A DNA stretch of 64,000 nucleotides from Brachybacterium sp. P6-10-X1 (GCF_001969445.1 NZ_CP017297.1:3534001-3598000); one strand, 5' to 3'. Positions 16,928-26,090 are shown, numbered from the stretch's first letter. Numbers and translations: made by a program. Notes: generated by a model not told the origin, from the sequence alone.

Positions 16928-18175
16928 TCACTGGGGCGCGTCGCCGCGCTTCGTGGCGCGATGGCCACCGTGTCGACGCCGGACCTCCGGGATGATCAGC
17001 TCGGGAAGTGCCCGCCGCATGAACATGTCGAAATGCGGCACCGTGAACGCGGCGTAGCCGTGTGAGGGGGTGTAGAGGAGCCCCATGTCGATGAGCTCGG
17101 CGCGAGTCGGACCCAGCTGGGTGGATTCCCGATGGAGGACGGCCGCCACATCCGCCGCTTTCTGGGGCTCGGGTCCGAGCTCCGCCATGGCGCGCAGATA
17201 GGCAGTTTGCAGGTCGGTCGCGCGATCCAGGCGTACTCGGAAGAACGAGGAGTCGAGCTTCGCGAGGTAGTGATCGACGGCATCCTCGACGTCGCTCCGC
17301 CTGATGGGGCTGGATTCCGCGGCACCCCAGGCCGCCCAACCCAGTTCCTGGATGAAGTACGGGTAGCCGCCGGTCACCTCGAAGGCGAGATCCAGCGCAT
17401 CGTCGGTGAGATCGGCGTCCTCGAGCTGGGCGGGCTCTTGGAGCGCACGCCGGGCATCGACCGCGTCGAGATTCCCGATGCCAGGGAAGGTGAACAACCG
17501 TTCGGCATAGGACTTCGCGTCTCCGGCGAGCTCCGGGACCTGAGGCAGTCCAGCCCCCACCAGCACTATCGGCAAATTTCGCTGCACGGTCTTGTGCAGC
17601 GCGAGGATGACCGCTTCCAGCTGGGAGCGGCTGAGGAACTGGACCTCATCGAGCAGGATGACGACGCCGCGGTCTTTCTCGTGGGCAGCCTCGCCGAGCG
17701 AGACGAAGACGTCAGTCAGATCCATCGATAGGTCGCCATGGTCGGCGAGTCCTTCGATGGCGTCGACGTTCAGGCCGGCCTGGAACTGGCCCGCCTGGTC
17801 GATGGTGAGAGTGAACGAGGAGAGGGCTGCAGCAGCCTTGTGAAACCGTTTCGTCCAGCGTGCACGAGGCGCGAGGTCCAGCAGGGCGGTACGCAGCTTG
17901 AGCGCGAACTGATGGCGAAATGCAGCATCATCGTGCTTCGCCACCTCGTGGTCCAGAACGCTCCACCCCTCCTCGAGCGCCCTGTCTCGGAACTGGCCCA
18001 GAAGCACTGTCTTCCCGACCCCGCGCAGCCCTGTGACGATCATCGACCTGGCCGCTCTGCCCCGCGCGACGCGCTGGAGGAGCACTGAGAAGTTCGAGAG
18101 CTGATCATCGCGTCCGGCGAGTACGTCTGGTCGCGCGCCGGCGTTGGGAGTGTAGGGGTTGGAAACTGGGTCCAT
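16928..18175 (-). CDS. AAA ATPase (archaeal/Orc1-like ATPase family)
   Basis: This 415-residue protein is a single AAA+ ATPase. The N-terminal PNAGARPDVLAGRDDQL leads to Walker A TGLRGVGKTVLL (about residues 48-59), Walker B GVVILLDEVQFLS, a sensor segment IVLVGAGLPQV, and a C-terminal winged-helix-like part. The family is common in actinobacteria, often alone and on acquired DNA, and its function is unknown. Base composition is visibly less GC-rich than its neighbours. Its promoter region is A+T-rich and flanked by an inverted repeat. It adjoins the JetD remnant, which suggests a small defence-related or mobile patch. The ATG at 18175 follows AAGGA. Confidence 0.8.
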   Translation of the reverse strand: MDPVSNPYTPNAGARPDVLAGRDDQLSNFSVLLQRVARGRAARSMIVTGLRGVGKTVLLGQFRDRALEEGWSVLDHEVAKHDDAAFRHQFALKLRTALLDLAPRARWTKRFHKAAAALSSFTLTIDQAGQFQAGLNVDAIEGLADHGDLSMDLTDVFVSLGEAAHEKDRGVVILLDEVQFLSRSQLEAVILALHKTVQRNLPIVLVGAGLPQVPELAGDAKSYAERLFTFPGIGNLDAVDARRALQEPAQLEDADLTDDALDLAFEVTGGYPYFIQELGWAAWGAAESSPIRRSDVEDAVDHYLAKLDSSFFRVRLDRATDLQTAYLRAMAELGPEPQKAADVAAVLHRESTQLGPTRAELIDMGLLYTPSHGYAAFTVPHFDMFMRRALPELIIPEVRRRHGGHRATKRGDAPQ

Positions 18176-18182
18176 GGAAGGT

Positions 18183-18241
18183 CCTTACAAGTTTTTGTCA
18201 TCTTTATCGCGATCGAATAAAGGATGGTAAAGAGTGTAAGG
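18183..18241 (-). promoter_or_regulatory. Promoter of the AAA ATPase gene, flanked by an inverted repeat
   Basis: On the minus strand TTTACC (18231-18226) and GATAAA (18208-18203) are 17 nt apart and form a promoter about 28 nt before the start codon. A 17-nt imperfect palindrome (TTATCGCGATCGAATAA, 18204-18220) covers the -10 and spacer. CCTTACA at 18183-18189 and TGTAAGG at 18235-18241 are perfect inverted arms outside the promoter. This resembles an autoregulated operator. Confidence 0.5.
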
Positions 18242-18292
18242 CATGGCCCCTTCATCGGCGAGGAGGCGGGGTACGCAGGTGATCTGGCCTGC

Positions 18293-19570
18293 TCACCGCC
18301 GCCGCGCCCACCCCATCGAGTACGTCCACGCCATCACGTGCCGCAGCGGCGTGCGCAGGGCGATGCTCACGCCGAGCGTCCGCGCGGCGGCGAACGGCCC
18401 GGGCAGCGGACGTCCGAGGGCGGTGTTCGCGTGGGCGATCAGGCCCGCCACCCGAGCGCGGCGTCGGCAGACCCGCTCGAGGCGCTGCCATGCCGGGTCG
18501 GCGTCCAGCGGGCCGCGTGACGATCGTCCGCCCGCCGTGGCCCGCACCGTGCGCGCCAGCAGCGGTGCCGCGTCCAGGGCGTCCAGCCAGCCCAGGGTGA
18601 TGCCCTGGCCGCCGATGGGGCTGATCTCGTGGGCGGCATCGCCCAACAGTGCGCACCGAGTCGTGACCAGACGCTGCGCCGTGCGGCGCCGCACCGAGAA
18701 CGCGCTGATCATGCTGGTCGTTCCCGGATCGAGCCGCATCCCGGTGCGCTCGCGGATCGCCCGGGTCAGCACCTCGGAACGGGGCTCCGCGAGGTCGCCG
18801 CGGCCGGTGTGGACCACCCAGCGTCGTCGAGCGCCCGGCAGGGGGAAGGACTCCACGACGCCGCCCGGCTCGAGATGGATGAGAGCGTCGCGGTCCGTGC
18901 CGACGCCGTGGGAGCCGGTGCCTTCGGCGCCCGCGCTGTCCGGGTCGGCGAGGTCGCCCATGAGGTAGGCGTCGCGGTGCTCGGTCCCGGTGGTGCCGAT
19001 GCCGAGCAGCTCCCGGACGGTGGAGCGGGATCCGTCGGCGGCGACGACCACGCGGGCACGGAGACGGAGGGGCTCCGCCGTGGATCCCGTCTCGCCGGCC
19101 TCTCCCATCCGTCTCGCGGTCACCTCGACCCCGTCGGCCCTCTCCCGCAGCGCCGTCACCTCCCGGCCGCGCCGCAGCGCTCCCGGTGCCGACTCGGCCA
19201 GGCGATCCGCGAGCAGCTCCTCGGTGCGGCTCTGCGGCAGCGACAGCACATAGGGCCGACCCGGCCAGGCCCGCGCGAAGCGCAGCCGGCCCAGCTCCCG
19301 GCCCCGGCTGCGCGCCCGACCGCAGCGGATCCGCGCCCCGACCCGGGCGGCGGTGCGCTCGAGGCCCACCTCGCGCAGGGCCCGGAGCGCCGGCGGGTGC
19401 AGCCCGATCGCACGCGAGTGCTCGGCGGGGGCGGCCCGACGCTCCAGCACGATGACCCCGACGCCGCGTCGCGCCAGCAGGGCGGCGAGGAACAGCCCCG
19501 TCGGCCCGCCGCCGACGATCAGCACCTCGCAGCAGACGTCGCCCTCAGGACTCGCAGACGGCACGGTCAC
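18293..19570 (-). CDS. FAD-dependent monooxygenase (phenolic hydroxylase type, SrsC-like)
   Basis: This 425-residue class A flavin monooxygenase has the dinucleotide-binding VLIVGGGPTGLFLAALLARRG (about residues 13-33), the VVVAADGSRSTVRELLG segment, and the second FAD motif LLGDAAHEISPIGGQG. Such enzymes hydroxylate or oxidise aromatic rings with NAD(P)H and O2. It is the last gene of a polyketide synthase/methyltransferase/monooxygenase operon with the content of the srsA-srsB-srsC operon of Streptomyces griseus. The likely substrate is therefore the methylated alkylresorcinol or pyrone made by the first two enzymes. The GTG start at 19570 overlaps the methyltransferase stop as GTGA. Confidence 0.85.
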   Translation of the reverse strand: MTVPSASPEGDVCCEVLIVGGGPTGLFLAALLARRGVGVIVLERRAAPAEHSRAIGLHPPALRALREVGLERTAARVGARIRCGRARSRGRELGRLRFARAWPGRPYVLSLPQSRTEELLADRLAESAPGALRRGREVTALRERADGVEVTARRMGEAGETGSTAEPLRLRARVVVAADGSRSTVRELLGIGTTGTEHRDAYLMGDLADPDSAGAEGTGSHGVGTDRDALIHLEPGGVVESFPLPGARRRWVVHTGRGDLAEPRSEVLTRAIRERTGMRLDPGTTSMISAFSVRRRTAQRLVTTRCALLGDAAHEISPIGGQGITLGWLDALDAAPLLARTVRATAGGRSSRGPLDADPAWQRLERVCRRRARVAGLIAHANTALGRPLPGPFAAARTLGVSIALRTPLRHVMAWTYSMGWARRR

Positions 19571-20271
19571 GGCGTCCCGGCGCCGTGGGTGAGCAGGAGC
19601 CGCCAGGGACCGGTCGCCGTCACCTCCCAGCGCTCCGGCGCGAGCGCTCGCAGCTCCTCGGCCGTATAGCTGCGGCGGATCGACGTGAGCCCGTCCTCGC
19701 GGATGAAGGATCCGGGAAAGAACGGCCAGGTGGCGACGGAGAACAGGGCGTAGCCGAGGCGGCCGCGCTGGATGTCGCTGTGGATCGCGGCGGTGCGGGC
19801 GAGGCGCCGGGAATCGGCCAGCAGGGCCTGCAGCTCGTCGGCCGCGAGGTGATGGAGCAGGTGGTTGGAGACGACCAGATCGAAGCGCTCGCCCGCCGCC
19901 ACCAGCTCGCGGGAGAGCGCCCGACGGAACTGCACCCCCGCGACGGGCGGCTGCCGTCGCGCCCAGGCATGTGCCCGCAGATCCGGATCGATGCCCGTCA
20001 CGCGCAGGTCGAGGCCGTCGCGATGGGCCCAGCGGGCCAGCGCCCGGGCGAGGTCCCCGCCGCCGCTGCCGACGTCCAGCAGCGTGGTCGGCCCGTCGCG
20101 GCGCAGATGCGGACGCAACTGGTGACGGTAGGCGGCCCGCCAGCCGGCGACCACGGCGTTGACCAGGCGGAACTGGGCGTACGTGCGTGCGAGCCGCGTC
20201 GGGTCGCAGTCGGGATCGTCCATCCGCTCCGTGGCGCGCTCGTCCCGCGAGACCAGGGGCGGCAGGATCAC
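19567..20271 (-). CDS. SAM-dependent methyltransferase (polyketide-tailoring, SrsB-like)
   Basis: This 234-residue class I methyltransferase has the SAM-binding LLDVGSGGGDLARAL (about residues 64-78), an acidic GIDPD at the end of strand 2, and DLVVSNHLLHHL as motif III. It sits between the type III polyketide synthase and the monooxygenase, overlapping each by 4 nt, so all three are translated from one message. By analogy with SrsB and BpsB it probably methylates the phenolic hydroxyl of the polyketide product. The product itself is not known. Confidence 0.85.
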   Translation of the reverse strand: MILPPLVSRDERATERMDDPDCDPTRLARTYAQFRLVNAVVAGWRAAYRHQLRPHLRRDGPTTLLDVGSGGGDLARALARWAHRDGLDLRVTGIDPDLRAHAWARRQPPVAGVQFRRALSRELVAAGERFDLVVSNHLLHHLAADELQALLADSRRLARTAAIHSDIQRGRLGYALFSVATWPFFPGSFIREDGLTSIRRSYTAEELRALAPERWEVTATGPWRLLLTHGAGTP

Positions 20272-21545
20272 GAGCGCCCCGCGGGTTCACCGACCGGGGT
20301 GACCGACGGGCCGGCCTCGGCTGCGGATACACCGTCCGTCGCGGAGACATCGTCCGCCGCGGATCCGGCGTCGACGGCGGACCCGCCGTCGGCCGCCGAT
20401 CCCCCGCCGTCGACGGGGGCGCCGATCGTGGTCATGAGTGCGGTCTCCACCGTCAGGCCGGGGCCGAAGGCCATCGAGCACACGCGCTCCTCCGAGCCGG
20501 GAGTCGCATCGTGCAGGATCTTGTCCAGCACGAACATCACGGTCGCGCTGGACATGTTGCCGTAGTCGCGCAGCGTCTCGCGGGCGGGGACGAGCTGGGC
20601 CTCGGTCAGCTCCAGCTTCGCCTCGACCTTGTCGAGGATGCTGCGACCGCCCGGGTGGATCGCCCAGTGCTCGATGTCGCGATAGGGGAGCGCTTCGAGC
20701 GACGGGTCGTGGGCGAGCAGCGGGACCAGGGCACCGGTGATGTGCTCATCGATGATGTGGGGGACGTAGGTGCCCAGCACCATCTCGAAGCCGTGGTCCC
20801 CGATGTTCCAGGCCATCGCCTCCTCACCCACCGGCGTCAGCACGGTCTCGAAGTGGTCCAGCCGCAGCAGCGGGGTGCTCGCGGGCAGATCGCGCCCGGT
20901 GACGATCGCGGCGGCGGCGCCGTCGGCGAACAGCGAGGAGCCCACGATGGTGTCGGGGTCGTCGGAGGTGCGCACGTGCAGGGTGCACAGCTCGACGGTG
21001 GCCACCAGCACCACGGCCTCGGGATCGGCCCGGCAGATGGTCTGGGCCTGGCGCAGGGCGGGCAGAGCGGCGTAGCAGCCCATGAACCCCAGGTGGTAGC
21101 GCTGCACCGAGGGGTCCAGGCCGAGCGCGCGGACGATCCGGTAGTCCGGGCCGGGGGCGAAGAAACCGGTGCAGGAGACAGTGATGACGTGGGTGACGTC
21201 CGCGGCCTCGATCCCTTCGGCGGCCGTCAGCGCCTGGTCGGTGACCCGGGTGTACAGCTCCGACGCTTCGCGGGCGAAGACCTCGTTGCGGGCCCCGGTG
21301 GTGGGGTTGAGGAAGCGCCCGGTCCCGGACTCGAAGAACACCGGTTCGCCCTCGTCGGGCGGCCCATCCCATTCTTTCAGCGCGCTGTAGCGACGCTCGA
21401 TGCCGGAGGAGTTGAACGAGGTGGAGACCAGGCGCTGGCCCAGGCGGGTGAGGTCGGGCTGGGCGGCGAAGACATCGCGGACGTCCTCCTGCGCGAGCTC
21501 CGTGGCGGGGACTGCGACTTCCAGGGACCGAAGAGTGACCGTCAT
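20268..21545 (-). CDS. Type III polyketide synthase (chalcone synthase-like)
   Basis: This 425-residue condensing enzyme has the full Cys-His-Asn triad: C125 in ITVSCTGFFAPG, H297 in WAIHPGGRS, and N330 in DYGNMSSATVMF. The family extends an acyl-CoA starter with malonyl-CoA and cyclises it to resorcinols, pyrones or tetrahydroxynaphthalene. Its operon partners favour an alkylresorcinol or alkylpyrone product. About 45 residues of Ala/Gly/Asp-rich repeats (GGSAADGGSAVDAGS) follow the catalytic core and are unusual for the family. The start ATG is only 6 nt from a -10 box, so the message is probably leaderless. It is first in the operon. Confidence 0.9.
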   Translation of the reverse strand: MTVTLRSLEVAVPATELAQEDVRDVFAAQPDLTRLGQRLVSTSFNSSGIERRYSALKEWDGPPDEGEPVFFESGTGRFLNPTTGARNEVFAREASELYTRVTDQALTAAEGIEAADVTHVITVSCTGFFAPGPDYRIVRALGLDPSVQRYHLGFMGCYAALPALRQAQTICRADPEAVVLVATVELCTLHVRTSDDPDTIVGSSLFADGAAAAIVTGRDLPASTPLLRLDHFETVLTPVGEEAMAWNIGDHGFEMVLGTYVPHIIDEHITGALVPLLAHDPSLEALPYRDIEHWAIHPGGRSILDKVEAKLELTEAQLVPARETLRDYGNMSSATVMFVLDKILHDATPGSEERVCSMAFGPGLTVETALMTTIGAPVDGGGSAADGGSAVDAGSAADDVSATDGVSAAEAGPSVTPVGEPAGRS

Positions 21546-21550
21546 GGTTC

Positions 21551-21580
21551 ATTGTCGGGAGCAGCGCGGGGTGGGGACAA
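21551..21580 (-). promoter_or_regulatory. Promoter of the type III polyketide synthase operon
   Basis: On the minus strand TTGTCC (21580-21575) and GACAAT (21556-21551) are 18 nt apart. The -10 ends 5 nt before the start codon at 21545, which predicts a leaderless transcript. Confidence 0.55.
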
Positions 21581-21738
21581 CCCCTGCACAGCGGGGCTGT
21601 CGGGCGCGTGGACGGCTGCGGGCGGCGGACCCGGCGGTGAGGGAGCGTTCCGGGCGACGGCGGGTCGTGGGGGACGGGCATGGACCGGGCGGTTGGCGGC
21701 ACGCCGACGTCGGGCCCGACATCGACATCCGCCGACGC

Positions 21739-23205
21739 TCAACCCTCGCTCGCCGGCGGCGTGAACAGCTCCTCCACCGCAGCGGCTGCGCTCAGCACCG
21801 CGCCCTCGCCCAGCGGGGGGCCGAGGAACTGCATCCCCACCGGCATGCCGTCCAGCATCGCGCAGGGCACGGAGACGGAGGGGAGGCCGGCCAGGTTCGC
21901 GGGGCCCACCAGGCGCATCAGCTCATCGTCCCGGTCCCGTTCCTGCCCGTCGACCGTGACCACCGCTTCTTCGATCTGCGGGGTGCGGATCGGGAGGGTC
22001 GGCGAGGCGAGCACGTCGACCTGCTCGAAGACGCGGGCGAAGTCCTCGCGGACCCGGGAACGGATCTGCTGGGCCTGGAGGTAGTCCACGGCCGTGGGCA
22101 GCGCACCGCACTCGATGAGCGCTCGCACGTCCGGTCCGTAGTCGTGCGGGCGCTCGCGGAACTGTTCGGCGTGGAAGGCGGTGGTCTCGGCGGTGTCGAT
22201 CACCGTCAGCGCGTAGACGGCGTCCGCCAGGGAGGGGAGGGAGACGGGCACGAGCTCGACCCCCGCGCCCGCCTTCGCACCGGTGTCCGCACCCCCATGC
22301 GCACCGGCGTCCGTGCCGGTGCTCGCGAGCGAATCGAGCATCCCTCGCACCACGACCTCGATATCGCGGTCGATCGAGGCGAAGAAGAAGCTCTCCTCGA
22401 CCCCGATGCGCAGCGGGCGCGTCCGCCCGTGCTCGCCGGTCTCCTCGACCTCGCGGACCGCCTGCGAGGAGATGACCCGCAGCGAGGAGGGCACCCGGGG
22501 ATCGTGACCGCTGATCGCATCGAGCAGCACCGCGGCGTCCTCCGCGGTGCGGGTCATCACGCCGACGTGGTCCAGGCTCCACGCCTCGGGGTAGCAGCCG
22601 TAGCTGCTGACCAGCCCGTAGGTGGGTTTCAACCCCAGGATCCCGCAGGCGGCGGCGGGGATACGGATCGACCCGGAGGTGTCCGAACCGATCGCAGCCA
22701 GCGCCATGCCGGTGGCGACCGCGACGGCCGAACCGCCACTGGATCCGCCGGGGGTCCGTTCGCGGTCCCACGGGTTGCGGCAGATCCCGAAATGCGGGTT
22801 CTCCGTGGTCACCCCGAGCGCGAACTCGTGCAGGTTCGTCTTCCCGACCCGCACGGCGCCCTGCCCCTCGAGACGGTCGACGACCCCGGCGTTCTCCGCG
22901 GCGACGTGGTCGCGGAAGATCGCGGACCCGACCGTGCTCACCACGCCCTCCGTGCAGAGGTTGTCCTTGACGGCGATCGGCAGCCCGTCGAGCGTGCCGA
23001 GCCGGCGCCCGTCCCGCACCCGGGCGTCGGCCGCATCGGCCCGGGCACGGGCACGATCGGCCTCCACCGTGATGAAGGCACGCAGATCCTCGTCCCGTGC
23101 GGCGATCCGGGCCAGGCAGTTCTCGGTCACCGCGCGGGAGGTGGACCTGCCCTGGGCGAGGCTGCGCGCGGTCCCGGTCAGGGTGAGCGACTCCGATCCG
23201 GTCAT
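21739..23205 (-). CDS. Amidase-signature family amidase
   Basis: This 488-residue hydrolase has the Ser-cisSer-Lys triad of the amidase signature family. The Lys is in LPIAVKDNL (about residue 80), the cis-Ser in PGGSSGGSAVAVATG (about 150-165), and the nucleophile Ser in GSDTSGSIRIPA. The family cleaves amides such as indoleacetamide, allophanate or carboxybiuret. Its start overlaps a short AtzG-like gene by 4 nt, and an APC permease is encoded just before that, so the operon probably imports and hydrolyses an amide. A short Gly/Ala-rich stretch (GAHGGADTGAKAGAG) about two-thirds along looks like a local repeat expansion. Confidence 0.88.
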   Translation of the reverse strand: MTGSESLTLTGTARSLAQGRSTSRAVTENCLARIAARDEDLRAFITVEADRARARADAADARVRDGRRLGTLDGLPIAVKDNLCTEGVVSTVGSAIFRDHVAAENAGVVDRLEGQGAVRVGKTNLHEFALGVTTENPHFGICRNPWDRERTPGGSSGGSAVAVATGMALAAIGSDTSGSIRIPAAACGILGLKPTYGLVSSYGCYPEAWSLDHVGVMTRTAEDAAVLLDAISGHDPRVPSSLRVISSQAVREVEETGEHGRTRPLRIGVEESFFFASIDRDIEVVVRGMLDSLASTGTDAGAHGGADTGAKAGAGVELVPVSLPSLADAVYALTVIDTAETTAFHAEQFRERPHDYGPDVRALIECGALPTAVDYLQAQQIRSRVREDFARVFEQVDVLASPTLPIRTPQIEEAVVTVDGQERDRDDELMRLVGPANLAGLPSVSVPCAMLDGMPVGMQFLGPPLGEGAVLSAAAAVEELFTPPASEG

Positions 23206-23438
23206 GATGCTCCGTTCCGCGGATCGAAGGTCAGGGCGGGATCCTGGCCCCGCAGGGCGGTGAGGTCGACCCGCTCGCGCAGGGCGGCGAGACGCTCGGC
23301 GTGCGCCGCGAGCCCGGCGCCGTCCTCGTCCGGGGTGCGCGGGAACCGGGCACGGACCACGTCGAGGGGGCGGGGCGCGTCCGCCGACGGTGGCTGCGGC
23401 GTCCGATCCGCTCCGTGGCGTGGCGTGGGGTCAGGCAT
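23202..23438 (-). CDS. Small AtzG/GatC-like amidase partner (tentative)
   Basis: This 78-residue protein has a proline-rich N-terminus and one predicted helical stretch (LAAHAERLAALRERVDL), then DPALTFDPR. The layout, a short helix ending in a PA-x-F-x-P type tail, resembles AtzG, the small subunit bound to the amidase AtzE in 1-carboxybiuret hydrolase, and more distantly GatC. It overlaps the amidase by 4 nt and the permease by 8 nt, which fits a dedicated subunit. The similarity is short, so the call is tentative. Confidence 0.45.
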   Translation of the reverse strand: MPDPTPRHGADRTPQPPSADAPRPLDVVRARFPRTPDEDGAGLAAHAERLAALRERVDLTALRGQDPALTFDPRNGAS

Positions 23439-24831
23439 GCGGATTCCTCTGCCTCTGCTCGACGGCCTCGACGTCCTCGGGGCCCAGGATGATCGGCGTG
23501 TAGTCGGGATCGACGCGGGAGCGATAGGACCTCATGGCCAGGGGGACCAGGGCCCCGATGACGAGATAGGCGATGATCGGCGGCCACGCGTTCGCCGGCA
23601 GCAACGTCACGCCGACGACGGTGATGGCGGCCGAGATCACCATGCCGACGACGAACATCGGCTTGCCCGCCGGGGCCCGGAAGGGGCGCGTCCACTCGGG
23701 GTGCTTGGTCCGCAGACGATACGCGGACAGGCAGCCCAGGAAGTAGACGGCCCCCGCGGCGACGACGGAGAGCGAGTAGGTGTACTGCACCCAGTTCGTG
23801 CTGGTGAAGGCCGCGAAGAAGATCCCGAACGCGAGCACGACGAGGTTGGCGACGTAGGGCTGGCCGTATCGGTTGGTGCGGCTGAACCAGGGCGGCAGCT
23901 GGCGCAGCTGCGAGGCACCGAAGAGCACCCGGGCCGAGGAGGTCCAGAACCCCATCAGCGTGGTGAAGGCGTACAGCAGTCCGGCGGCGATCGCCAGCAG
24001 GCCGATGATCGCGGGCATGCCCAGCTGATCGACCAGCTCGGGCTCGGGGACGCTGAGGCCCGCGATGACGTCGTGCGGGGCGAGGCCGCCGATCGCAACG
24101 GTGGCCAGCATGTACACCACGGCCGGGATGAACAGCCCCGCCAGGATCACGATGACCATCTTCTTCGCCGCGAACGTCGTCTCCTGGATCATCGTCGGCG
24201 TCATCGCGAAGCCGATGTACTTCAGGACCAGGGCGGACGCCGCGGCCACGGCCCCGGAGATCCCGTGCGGGAAGAATCCACCGTGCTCGGAGATGTTGGT
24301 GAACTCCCAGTGGCCGCTGGAGAAGTAGTAGATCGAGGTGCCGACGGTGATGGTCACCATCGCGATGAACAGGACGATCGCCATCACGCCGGTCAGCTCG
24401 ATGGAGAAGTTCGAGAAGATGTACCAGAGCACCATGATGGCGATCGCGATCAGCGGCTGGACCGGCACCGGGACCTCGACGAAGAAGCCGGCGGCGGTGA
24501 CGAAGATGAAGGCGACCAGCGGCGGCTCGACCACCTGCACCAGGAAGAACAGCCATTGGGTGGCCCAGCCCGTGGTGGAGTTCATCGCATTGCCGGACCA
24601 CACGTCCACGGACGAGGAGAACGGCAGCACCGAGGTGAGCTCGGCGAAGGCCAGCCCGATGGGCACCAGGATCACGGCCAGGATCGGGAAGATGATCGCG
24701 GCGCCGGCGCCGGTGAGCTCGAACCAGTAGGGGGCTTCGGCGAGCCATCCGCCGAGCACGGCCCCGGCCGCGAGGGCGACGAGGCTGAGGAGGGACAATT
24801 GACGTTTGAGACCTGCATTCTGACCAGCCAT
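23431..24831 (-). CDS. APC-family amino acid/amine permease
   Basis: This 466-residue protein has about twelve membrane segments. The first contains the substrate-binding glycine stretch ALAAGAVLGGWLAEAP of the amino acid-polyamine-organocation family, and segment 6 has the LKYIGFAMTPTMIQETTFAAKK region. It heads the operon with the AtzG-like protein and amidase, so the cargo is plausibly the amide they degrade. Upstream lies a 275-nt gap shared with a divergent gene; no clear -35/-10 pair was found there. Confidence 0.82.
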   Translation of the reverse strand: MAGQNAGLKRQLSLLSLVALAAGAVLGGWLAEAPYWFELTGAGAAIIFPILAVILVPIGLAFAELTSVLPFSSSVDVWSGNAMNSTTGWATQWLFFLVQVVEPPLVAFIFVTAAGFFVEVPVPVQPLIAIAIMVLWYIFSNFSIELTGVMAIVLFIAMVTITVGTSIYYFSSGHWEFTNISEHGGFFPHGISGAVAAASALVLKYIGFAMTPTMIQETTFAAKKMVIVILAGLFIPAVVYMLATVAIGGLAPHDVIAGLSVPEPELVDQLGMPAIIGLLAIAAGLLYAFTTLMGFWTSSARVLFGASQLRQLPPWFSRTNRYGQPYVANLVVLAFGIFFAAFTSTNWVQYTYSLSVVAAGAVYFLGCLSAYRLRTKHPEWTRPFRAPAGKPMFVVGMVISAAITVVGVTLLPANAWPPIIAYLVIGALVPLAMRSYRSRVDPDYTPIILGPEDVEAVEQRQRNPHA

Positions 24832-25106
24832 GACGTCTCCTTCGACGCACGAGTGCCGGATTCTGAGTGTAGTGATGAATCCTTCCAGGATCCAGAGCGC
24901 GGTCGGGCATATCGGGATGAAGCGCCCGACGGGGACCCCGTCCGGCAGGGTTCGGGAGGGGCATCCTCGCGGTGCTCCCGCAGCGCGTCCCCTCCGGTGC
25001 TCGTGCGGCGTGCTCGACCGGGCTCGTGCTCCGATCGAGCAGGCGGCACAGGACGCGCGCGCCGCCCGGGGTGACGTCGGCCCGTCCCACCCGTCACCAT
25101 GGGCGG

Positions 25107-25946
25107 ATGGCGAGAACGAGAGACGACGAGAACCAGGACCGCGCGGCGGACGGCGGGCAGGAACCGGACTGGCCCTGGTTCCTGCCCGCCCCCGAGGAGG
25201 AGCGAGCCGGCTGGTCCGCGACGGACAGCGCGGTGACCGAGGACCCGGGCGCTTTCGCAGCGCTGCATGCGGAGATCGATCTGGTCGTGCGAGCGGTCGT
25301 CCTGCTCGAGCTGGTGGGGGAGCGGCACGAGGTCACCGAGAGCAGCGCGCTGCCGCTGGTCGACGTGCGCACGCTGGTCGAGCGCTGGGAGCTCCCGACG
25401 GGCGCGGAGCCGGTCGAGTCGATGTGGGACGTGCCGGAGCTCGTCGGCCCCTGGACCGCGCTCACCGCCGGGGGCTGGATCGAGCTGACGGGGACGGGAG
25501 CCCGGCCGGGCGAGGGGTCCAGCCCGTACGTGCCGGCCGAGGAGGATCCGGACGCCTTCATCCTGTTCGCCCGCGCCCTGATGGGCATCCTGCTGCTCAC
25601 GCTCTCGCAGCAGGAGGTCGACCAGGGCGGTTTCGAGGGCGGTGCCGACACCTTCGCCGCGCTGTTCTACGTCACCAGCGCCGAGGGCCTGACCGTGCCG
25701 GACATCCTCTCCGGCGGCTCCGACATGCCCCGCGTGCCCCGAGCGCCGGGCGGCGGCCCGGACCTCGATCAGGCGCTGCGGCTGATGTACACGATCAGCG
25801 ACCTCACGCGCCTGAGCGCCTACGGCCTCGTCCGCCGCGACAGTGAACGCGCCGCCCCGGACACCCACTACCGGGCGAACCTCGCCGTCATGGCCGTGGT
25901 GGCCAGCACCGCGGACCTGCTGTTCCACGGACCCGACCAGAGCTGA
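25107..25946 (+). CDS. Protein of unknown function
   Basis: This 279-residue acidic soluble protein belongs to no family I recognise. It has no signal peptide or membrane span. It begins MARTRDDENQDRAADGG, has a tryptophan-rich start (DWPWFLPAPEEERAGW), an alternation of helix-like segments (DLVVRAVVLLELVGERHEV), and a C-terminal helical part ending in LAVMAVVASTADLLFHG. The layout loosely recalls proteins of plasmid-like or repeat-rich loci, but nothing specific. The ATG at 25107 has no strong ribosome site. It lies between the divergent permease and the downstream dehydrogenase, and shares no operon signal with either. Confidence 0.6.
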   Translation: MARTRDDENQDRAADGGQEPDWPWFLPAPEEERAGWSATDSAVTEDPGAFAALHAEIDLVVRAVVLLELVGERHEVTESSALPLVDVRTLVERWELPTGAEPVESMWDVPELVGPWTALTAGGWIELTGTGARPGEGSSPYVPAEEDPDAFILFARALMGILLLTLSQQEVDQGGFEGGADTFAALFYVTSAEGLTVPDILSGGSDMPRVPRAPGGGPDLDQALRLMYTISDLTRLSAYGLVRRDSERAAPDTHYRANLAVMAVVASTADLLFHGPDQS

Positions 25947-26090
25947 GTGCGACGGTGCGGCGCCCGGCCCGGGGGCGGCAGGGAGGCGGCACGGTGGCAG
26001 CACCCATTTACACGGAGCCCTCCGCGGGGAGAAGCTGTCCCTGAGCCGCGGATTCGCGTGCTCGCCCGCCCGACGAGGGGAGGCACCGCG

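Noticed and set aside
16202..18175. An intact defence system made of JetD and the AAA ATPase
   Set aside because: JetD is truncated and frameshifted, and the SMC-like and kleisin-like partners are missing. The ATPase is not JetC.
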